This document shows positions 56,434-64,000 of a stretch of DNA of 64,000 nt, one piece after another. Source of the stretch: Mycteria americana (taxonomy: Eukaryota > Chordata > Aves > Ciconiiformes > Ciconiidae); NCBI RefSeq assembly GCF_035582795.1, contig NC_134367.1, forward strand, positions 111,896,062 to 111,960,061. Reading direction: 5' to 3'. Position 1 is the first letter of the stretch, and every line of letters starts with the position of its first letter. A model generated the notes under the pieces. The model was not told where the DNA came from and searched no databases. It saw only the letters and a list, made by a program, of their open reading frames with translations. Both the position numbers and the translations under genes were made by a program.

Positions 56434-59400
56434 ATGTCATCTCATATACATTTCTAGCAGAGAGTTGTTTTTGTGTTCCCTAAATATAAACTTTGCTTAG
56501 AGAAATCTGTACTAGCCATGCATGTGACAGTAGCTCACCCTGCCATGAGAACTGCATTCCCAGCAGTCCTCAACATTAGTTTTTTCTTTGTTCCTCTAGA
56601 AATAGAGGTAGAAAAGTTCTGTGCCCATAGGTCTGGGCCCTAGCCCTTCAGAGTTGCAGCTTTCCCCTGGCTAGCTCCCGTTCCTTCTAGGGCAATATTG
56701 GAACTAAATGGTAAAGCCTCAGCCAGGCTGACTCAGAACAGGATAACCCTGCTAGAAGGGCAGTGCTACACGCAAGGGTATGGCACCCCTCCCTCCTGGC
56801 TGCTTCCTTTACATCTGCTGAAAGAAGACATGAGACATTTTTGATTACCTCTACTCCCTGGGAGGACACAAAGGCCTTGAGAATAAAAGGAAAATAAAGG
56901 GGAGAGTTGGAGAGAAGGAATATATAGAAGAAATGGGGGGGGGGGGGGGGGGGACCGACCCTTGTTCATAATGGTACAAACCCTTGTGCTGATGGCATAA
57001 ACAATAGAGATGCTTCCTTCAGGAGGCAGGTTTTTAACTACTTCTTGAGTTTCTTGCATGCTCTTTTTGACATACCTGCTGCTGTCCAGTGTCTAAGATA
57101 GGACACTGAACTAGAAGGCCTGAACTGCATGTGGCATTTCTTTTGTCTTTTGTAGATACTGCTGCTGGGATGTGAAGAATTGTGTATTCAGAGACAGTTA
57201 AAATATTACAGTGTATGATTTTTTTTCCCCATTCAGCTGACTTGTAGCTGCACTGATGCTACACTTCAGACCCATAAATGCACAGGAAATGCAGCTCTTG
57301 CCACATGATAGACGCTTTTAGATTTCAGCGCTCTCTCGCAGGCTCTGAGGTGTTCATGCTCCATAAATGTGTCCGTTATGAACTGTGGGACCATCTGCAA
57401 CTTGGACAGCATAGCGATGCTTCAGAAAAGACTGGAAGCAGAAGTAGTGCGGCACAGGAATCCAGGGGACACGGCTGGATATGCACCATTCACTAAGTAC
57501 CACGTGGTCTCTGGATGTTGCTTCTGAGAAAGGGATCTGTTTTTATAGTCACTATAAAATGAAGTGGCTAAAGAGTACCTGATTTTTAGCTAGTTTTAAA
57601 GATGGGCATCTTTTTCCTCTTTGTTGCATTGTTCTGCTTATGGTGTTAAAGACTCCCTCTACATGGAGGTGAGGAGTCGGAGCTCTGAGCATCCTTATGA
57701 CTGCCCATCTCCTCTCTCCCTGTCCCTTTTCAGACCGTGTTCCTCTGTGAATGGCTGCTGAGATGTGTGGGATAAAAGTACTAGAGCAGGAATTCTGCCC
57801 CTACCCCCCCTCAAGCTTTACCAAGTCATACTTATGACACACCTTCTGTTGGCTTCACCTACTTGTTTATTCCATTCTTGAACACTTCTTATACTTTGAA
57901 GTTTTGCAAGTTAATTTTTATGACAGCTTGCTGCAACCTCTGTGCAGTCCAAGTATGATATTGATTATATAGACTGCACATCTGAGATTGGAAGTATTTT
58001 TTAATACTGGTCTCTTACTTCCCAAACTTTTAAGTAAGTTTTATGTGTTGGGCATTGGTGATATTTTTAATCCTCTTTTGCTTTTTCAGAAATCATGTAT
58101 ACTATCAGCAATTAAAATCTCCAAGGACTGTTTGCCATCTTTCCTCCTGAAGCTTTGCTGACAGTATACATAGCTGGCCGTTACTCCTGGTCAAAGCTGA
58201 CCTGCATCAAAAGGGATGCTGAAAATGGCTTTGCTATGCCATCAAACATCCCCTGGGTTTTAATTTAGTTGCATTTTCTAACCCAGCACCACCTTGATAT
58301 GAAAGAACCTTAATGTGGGGTCCATTCAGTTCCTTCCTGAGCTATCAGATATAGAAGCGTTGGGGATTAGAGTAGGGTTTTGCTCTCGCTATCTCAACCC
58401 TTCCCATATTTGAGAAAATGGCTACTGAATTCATAACACTGCAGATCATCTGGCTCCCTCCAAACTACGCTGCAGATATTCCTTGGGAGTGCTTGCAGTG
58501 GTTTTCCCAGTCCAGAGCTATGGACTGTCTGTTTGGACTCCTGCAGTAGGACTGACTTCCATTTTCTTCTGTCTAAGCATACAAGAATTGCCCTACATTT
58601 TGTTTCCAGTGTTCTTGAATGAACACTGTTGAAGACTTACGTGTCTTTGCATAAGACATTTACAAGTAAAAATATCTGAAGTCGGGAATTTTTATACTGG
58701 AAAAATATGTTTCTTATTAAAATGTAAGCTCAGTTAGCTAATTACTGTAGCCTATGACTTGAGCAGTAATCAGATCAGAATTTTTATTCTGAATAGTTTA
58801 CTGTATTAATGCTTTTGATTGCCACTACTTACACGTTGCTGCAGATGTGATGGGGAGAGGTGTGTAATACCAGTTATGGCCATTGAAGATACTTCAATAA
58901 ATGGCTGTGTAAAACTTTACACCAGGAAGAAGGTAAGTTTACAAAAAATAATGAGCTAGAATACAAAGTGTAACTTCTATGAGAAGCTTTAGCATGAATC
59001 TAAATATTTATTAAAGTGGTGCTTTTACTTATTTGCTCACTTTTGTGTGTAGAAAAATTTGATGTATATAAATTACTTGTTGTTTGTGGGTTGTTTTTTC
59101 TTGGTGTGTTTTTGTTTGGTTTTTTTTAAACCAGCAATTATTTTCTAAATGGTAGATTTCACTCAACTTACAGCAGGTACAAAAAGAAAAATGCTCACAG
59201 CTCTCATACTTCTTTGCTGTTACCTAAGCAGCATGGTAAGGCAGGTACTACTATCAGTTGTCACTGTTTCTGATTTCTCTTGCTTGTACTGTCCTGATAA
59301 TGTTAGGTGGTAGGTGGACAGGAAGGGTGTGCTTGCAAGCTCTTGTCCTGTTGAAACATAATGTAGGTAAATCAGTTATTGCCCACTCAAGACATTGTTT

Positions 59401-61700
59401 TGCCATGTCCTAAATCGTGTGCAGGACTCTTTCATGGGCCACCCGAAGAACTAAGTCTCAAAAATCAGTTTTGAGATAGTTGACAGAGAAGCCTTAGGCT
59501 TTTTCACCAAACCTTAGGTTTCAAGCCTTTCACCAAGCCTTAGCTTTTTTTTCCACCAGTGTCTTTAGTTTCTATTCTAGTTAAATATCTTCTAGTAGTC
59601 CCATTTGCTTATCTGCTAAGCTCGGGAGCTGGTGTGTATGAAGAGGTGCATCATATGGAACTTTTACTCCTTGCTAAACCGTAGAGTCTCCTCTGTTCTT
59701 GATCTTGCTTCGTTCCCCGTGTGTGTGTGCACTGCTCGTGAGTACAGCTACGCTTGCATACAGAGCTTTCATACTGACTGAAATCATGGCATTAAGCTGA
59801 AGGTAAGAGAGGGTCAGAGATGTTATTTCTAATTAACACAACTGTAAGCTAATGATAAACCAGTCACTAGTACAAAGAATCAGTTTCATTAATGAGAAGC
59901 AAATTTAATTTGCAGTGCAGTGTTTTGGCAACAAGAGGTGTGCTTTGGAACGCAGATTTTTACTCTGTTACTGTCACAGACTTGAAAGCAAAGGACTCAG
60001 TTGAGAAGGAAAATGTAAGAGGTTTAAAGTGATTGCAATAGTACCACTTTCTTATGTATCGGAGCGTGCACTTTTGGTGGCCATCGAGAACTGTTAGGCT
60101 GTGGCTGTTCTGGAGTAAGCACAATCTTACACAGCTGCAGTGCTCCGCTGACTGCAGGGGAGGTGCGTATTATACTAGCGGAGGATCTGTCTTCAGATTC
60201 TGTGAGTATCATCTACAGAATGTGATCCAAGATGCTAAAACTTCAACTACGAGCCCAAATAAAATGCATTTGCTTTGCCTTCTGTGAACCATGAACTGCC
60301 ACGTGTAGGTCTCGCGTGACCATATTGGTTTGATGAAATGTAAGCACTCACCTGTTCCTCCCATCAGAGGCGATGTAACCAACCTAAGAAGAGTCTTGAT
60401 CTGCAGGCCACAACTTTTGCATCTGTTTTTGCCCACAAGACTGTGAACTTTCCAATAACTAAGCCCCTCATTTTCAGAAGACCAGGCAGTGCAGAACATG
60501 GCCTCCTTAGGATGTGCCTGGGGTGGACTCCCCCAGGTATCCTGCCTCGCATTTAATGCAAAATCTGCAGCTTGCCACCCAGCACAGATTGTTTGGCTCA
60601 TACAATGCAGGTAGGAGCTTACACATCTGAATCTCCAACTTCAATACAGTGTGGTGTTGGCTCACAGCAACTGAACCGCCTAAGGGTAACAGCTTATTTT
60701 CTGTGGACAGAGTAAATATGCTGCAATAAAAAAGGAACGCTCAATTCTTACTTAAATTAGGAACGCAGCCACAAATCTAGATCTCCTTAGCATTAGGCAA
60801 TGCATGGTGAAAGAAAAGATAGATTTTTATGGGAAAACACAGTCACTAAAAAGTAACTACTCTGCTTCATCAGCTGGGAATGGAGTTGGACTGTGAGTGC
60901 TGAGGAGTCCCCAGTGCATCCCGACTGCCAGTGGCTCTGGTGATGCTGGAGAGTGGGCAGATGAAAATAACTCACGAGACTGTCCCTGGAGAGAAAACAA
61001 GGCAGAACTTACTTGCCTGTTCAGGCAGCAGCAGTCCTGCTGCTGAGAGCGAGCCTTTACACTTTGTGATTTGTGTGTGTGTATGTACGATATACAAAAT
61101 ACAGTCCTGTGTGAAGCAGGTAGGGTTTTACAGCTATTGCATCTCTTGTAATTTCCAGATCATACGTGGTTGTGTATGGGTTAATTTTTCTAAAGTAAAT
61201 CACCTACCAGCTCAGACTGAGATCTAATGTAAACTGTGAAACTGCTAGTAACAAAGGTTCAGCAGGTCAACTTTTCTCCTTGGTGACATCTCGACAACCT
61301 ACCCCTCGAACACTGTTCTTTAACTGGGTGTAGGTGGCTGTGTAATTGGAAGCTTCTGTTGATGAAATGAAGGGAGGCATCTAGTTTAGTGCCCTTTCTT
61401 TAACCCAACAACGCCAGTACAGCTGACAGGAATAGAAAAAGAATGCATGAAAGGTAGCAGACAGGCCTTAAATAGCCCAGGGAAGCAGATCTGGAGAAAA
61501 AGGAGCCAGACGGCAGTCGCTGCAGTACCTGTTAACTTCAAGAGCACTTTGACTACTCCTGGGCTCCCCTGGTTCCCCCCAAAGAAGAGTGTTGCCTGAT
61601 AAATCATCTTCCATGCCTATCATTACAGAAGAAGGAAAGGGAAAATACCACTTTGAACGTCAGAACGGTTACCTAAGTTGCATAAGAATTATCGATTGGC
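56434..61700. other. Tail-to-tail intergenic space between GTF2A1L and LHCGR
   Basis: About 5.3 kb of moderately AT-rich DNA with no supported gene. It contains a G19 run at 56935-56953 and an imperfect local repeat of CCTTAG-containing phrases at about 59488-59545. Part of it may be extended 3' UTR of GTF2A1L or LHCGR. Confidence 0.6.
56935..56953. repeat. G19 homopolymer
   Basis: Nineteen uninterrupted G on the + strand; likely unstable in length and hard to sequence. Confidence 0.85.
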
Positions 61701-61703
61701 ATT

Positions 61704-61713
61704 TTTATTTATT
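61704..61713 (-). terminator. LHCGR: LHCGR poly(A) signal (double AATAAA)
   Basis: On the minus strand AATAAATAAA lies 92 bases after the LHCGR stop codon. It overlaps two hexamers, a good candidate for the nearest 3' end. Longer 3' UTRs are possible. Confidence 0.5.
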
Positions 61714-61804
61714 GTGAAATGTTCAAGATATTATAAAATAATCCCTAGTCACTAGAATAATTACAGCTGGCCTTGCAAAGTGCCACATCTGTTGGCGCTC
61801 CGGT

Positions 61805-63047
61805 TTAATTTTCGTTGCAAGACATCTTGTCTTGTGCTGCAGGATACGGCTTCTCTAACGCCGACAAGAGCAGCAGCGCTTGCGAGGCTTTGCTGGGGCC
61901 TGGGGCTGAGCTGCCGTTCTTGGCATTGGAGGTATAAGCAGAGAAATAGTTCATCCTGTAAAGCTCTGCTCGGCTCTTACAGCAACCAAGCTTGCTCATC
62001 AGCAGAAAGAAATCCCTTCGAAATGCTTTGGTGAAAATTGCGTAGAGAAATGGGTTCGCACAGGAGTTGACAGGGTAAAATAAAACCAGCAAAATCTTGG
62101 AGTTTGTCACTGTGATGAGAGGTACTTTAAAGGCGGCGGATATGGCAAAAAAGGAGATGGGGGCCATGCAGGTAAAATCCGTGAAGATCAGTATCGCCAT
62201 TCTCTTGGCGACCTTGGTATCTTTATTGGCAGCTACCAGCTCTGGATTCTGAACAGCTACGTAAATCTTAATGTAGCAAGCACAAATGACAATGAAGGCA
62301 ACAACATTTAGCACCAAGATCAGCAGTATGTAGGCTTGGGAAAGACCCGTTTCAATATCCATGGGTAAACAAATGCTGACCTTCATGTAACTGCTGACCC
62401 CTAGGAGAGGCAGCACTGCTATTAAAATGGAGAATATCCAGCCACCGAGCATGATCGGCACGGCATGCCTCAGGCGTAGCTTTCGATCCAGCTGCATGGC
62501 GTAGGTGATCGTATGCCACCTTTCTATGGTGATCACCGTTAGCGTGTACACTGAGAGCTCGCTTGCAAACACGGTGAAAAAGCCAGCGGTACTACAGCCG
62601 CTGCCTGTCTGCCAGTCTATTGCGTGGTTGTAGTACTGACCGCTCGTCTGGGCGTCAACAGAAGCGATGAGCAGCAGGTAAAGTCCCATGCAAAAATCAG
62701 CAAAGGAGAGGTTGCACATGAGGAAGCGAGGAACGGTGAGCTTGTAATGGCTAGTTAGGAGAACGAGGAGTACAGTGAAATTGCCAGCAATGGCAAGGAT
62801 GTTTATAAACCAGATTAGGACTCTGAGAAAGCTGTATCCCAGGATGTCTTCGCAGGGATTAAATGCATCTGGTTCCGGAGTGCACGTGAGTGTTTTAGGC
62901 TGACAAAAGTCATACTCAAAGTCGAAGCCAGTCATTTCGCTGTCATCGAAAACGGCCGAGTAGCTGTATGGAGAAGTTTCTTCATCCTTTGCGAACAGGT
63001 ACGTGTTCTTTTCTGCTGACCGTGGCGATGTGTTGTAAGAGTCATCT
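61805..63047 (-). CDS. LHCGR: Luteinizing hormone/choriogonadotropin receptor, last exon (serpentine domain)
   Basis: This exon encodes the end of the extracellular hinge, all seven membrane helices and the cytoplasmic tail: one base plus 413 codons and TAA (61805-61807). The receptor binds LH on gonadal cells and signals mainly through Gs and cAMP. Visible marks are the hinge FDFEYDFC with a likely sulfated tyrosine, the [10 protein letters not shown] segment before TM1, ERW at the end of TM3 (ERWHTITYA), FTDFTCMAP in TM6, NPFLYAIF in TM7 and the palmitoylation cysteines LGCCKS. The sequence fits LHCGR rather than FSHR ([20 protein letters not shown], and the tail). The start at 63047 uses acceptor TAATATTTACAG and gives phase 2, the phase known for introns of this receptor family. 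The leucine-rich-repeat exons lie beyond 64 kb. Confidence 0.93.
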
Positions 63048-64000
63048 CTGTAAATATTAAAAACACCCCCCCCCCCAAATAGAAGTGAACTATTCGTTAC
63101 GTGCTGCTCGCACTGTTTTGTAAAATACAAAAGATAACAGTTGTTTTAAAACAGTTACTTCCTACATGTGTTTCTACAGGGTGTTTACATATAATGAAGC
63201 CTTGTAAGGATGCCTTTTGTTTGGGTAGCAGAACAGCAGAAGTCATAGTCACATCCACAGGAATGCTTTTTTATACAACTTATTATCTTGATTGCTTTGT
63301 AGGTGAGCCATCTTTCTCATGCTGCCAGTGGATTGGAGTTCAAACTACAGTAACACTCAAATTGACAGCTTATAGGCTTGATGCATATAGGTTTATCGGG
63401 CAGTTATAGAAGCCAAACTAAAATAACCTAAAGATTCTAACTGTGCACCCTTACCCCCTTAGGAAATGCACTTACCGAACAAAGTCCTGAGACTACGTAT
63501 GACTTGAAGCGCTGAGGAATTTGATGTTCCCAGTATTATAAAGCGAGGAGCGAAGTGTGTGGTTAACTAGATAATGTTGATGGCTATGACTATATTAAGT
63601 TTAGACTGGACTCAACGCCTAATTATAAATGTTTTTAGATGTTTAAAATCGACCTCTCTTATCTCTAGGTCATCAGCAGTGTGGGGATAAGCCTCCCGAA
63701 GAAGAAACATTTTAAAAGCAAACACTGTTTCTTCTGATTCCCTGCCAGAACAGGTACCTATTGCACAACTACCCAGTCATCCCAACTGTGAGAGTTTGCT
63801 GGGCAAACAATCTGCAGTGTGAGACCTGGAAAGCATCTCTATGGAGGACAACTCTTCCGAAAACTGGTAGCTTTGGGATAACTTAAATACATGCTTAAAC
63901 TTCCACATCTACTGAAGCATGTACATTAAACTATTTTTCTGGAGCAGGGTCTTAACTGGCAAATGAAGCTGAGCTGCTTTTCAGCTATTCCTAGCTATTT
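63048..64000 (-). other. LHCGR: LHCGR intron 10 (partial)
   Basis: Sequence upstream of the last LHCGR exon on the minus strand. It holds a C11 run on the + strand (63066-63076), an in-frame open extension of 27 codons with the motif FTKQCE (63111-63124 region), and a consensus donor on the minus strand (GTTCG followed by GTAAGT, GT at 63475-63474). The donor is not preceded by a frame that joins the last exon in phase 2 for more than a few codons, so I do not call exon 10 here. Confidence 0.55.

Noticed and set aside
63048-63130. Longer LHCGR exon starting at 63130
   Set aside because: The start would be a TTG codon inside an intron. The acceptor at 63048-63049 with phase 2 fits the receptor family better. 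The motif there is kept as a finding only.
1-64000. CRISPR arrays, bacterial operons, tRNA or rRNA genes
   Set aside because: The window is vertebrate nuclear DNA. No spaced direct repeats or tRNA A/B boxes in a foldable context were seen.
1-64000. Young CR1 LINE copies
   Set aside because: I looked for the usual avian CR1 3'-end phrases in both directions and found none convincing.

Overview
The window is vertebrate nuclear DNA, almost certainly from a bird. It has long AT-rich introns, CpG-island promoters, and three recognisable protein genes in the tetrapod order STON1 (+), GTF2A1L (+), LHCGR (-). In mammals the same genes lie between PPP1R21 and FSHR, but the block is much larger there. 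The compact spacing (about 54 kb from the STON1 promoter to the last LHCGR exon), the avian-type LHCGR protein and the scarcity of young transposons fit Aves. The species cannot be named from the sequence.

Layout. 1-1.1 kb looks like a 3' untranslated tail of an upstream + strand gene (PPP1R21 expected from synteny) with a poly(A) signal at 1102. 1.1-9.2 kb is AT-rich intergenic DNA with two weak exon-like blocks. 9.1-9.7 kb is a CpG island with the non-coding first exon of STON1, a very strong GC hairpin and a tiny upstream ORF; a nearly pure pyrimidine tract of about 370 bases follows in intron 1. STON1 coding exons are 21135-23079, 32300-32502 and 32880-32954 (740 aa). 33-43 kb is intergenic, with an ancient MIR SINE, several decayed palindromic repeats and one well-formed exon-like block of unknown identity at 37689-37862. 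43.4-43.9 kb is the CpG-island promoter of GTF2A1L with an 11-copy GC-rich hexanucleotide repeat just after exon 1. GTF2A1L has nine coding exons from 43585 to 55567 (495 aa), whose frames join perfectly. 55.6-61.7 kb is its 3' UTR and the tail-to-tail intergenic space. 61805-63047 on the minus strand is the last, serpentine exon of LHCGR; the rest of that gene is beyond the right edge.

How the genes relate. STON1 is a mu-adaptin-like endocytic adaptor. GTF2A1L is the germ-cell form of the TFIIA alpha/beta precursor. LHCGR is the gonadotropin receptor of gonadal cells. In mammals STON1 and GTF2A1L also give a read-through fusion transcript; the exon phases needed for it are kept here. The most interesting leads are that fusion frame, a possible intronic poly(A) site that would make an alpha-only GTF2A1L protein, the retained Taspase-1 site, the unassigned 58-codon exon at 37.7 kb, and an in-frame relic-like motif just upstream of the LHCGR last exon. 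I found no convincing new multi-gene system, no CRISPR array, no tRNA or rRNA gene, and no young CR1 element.
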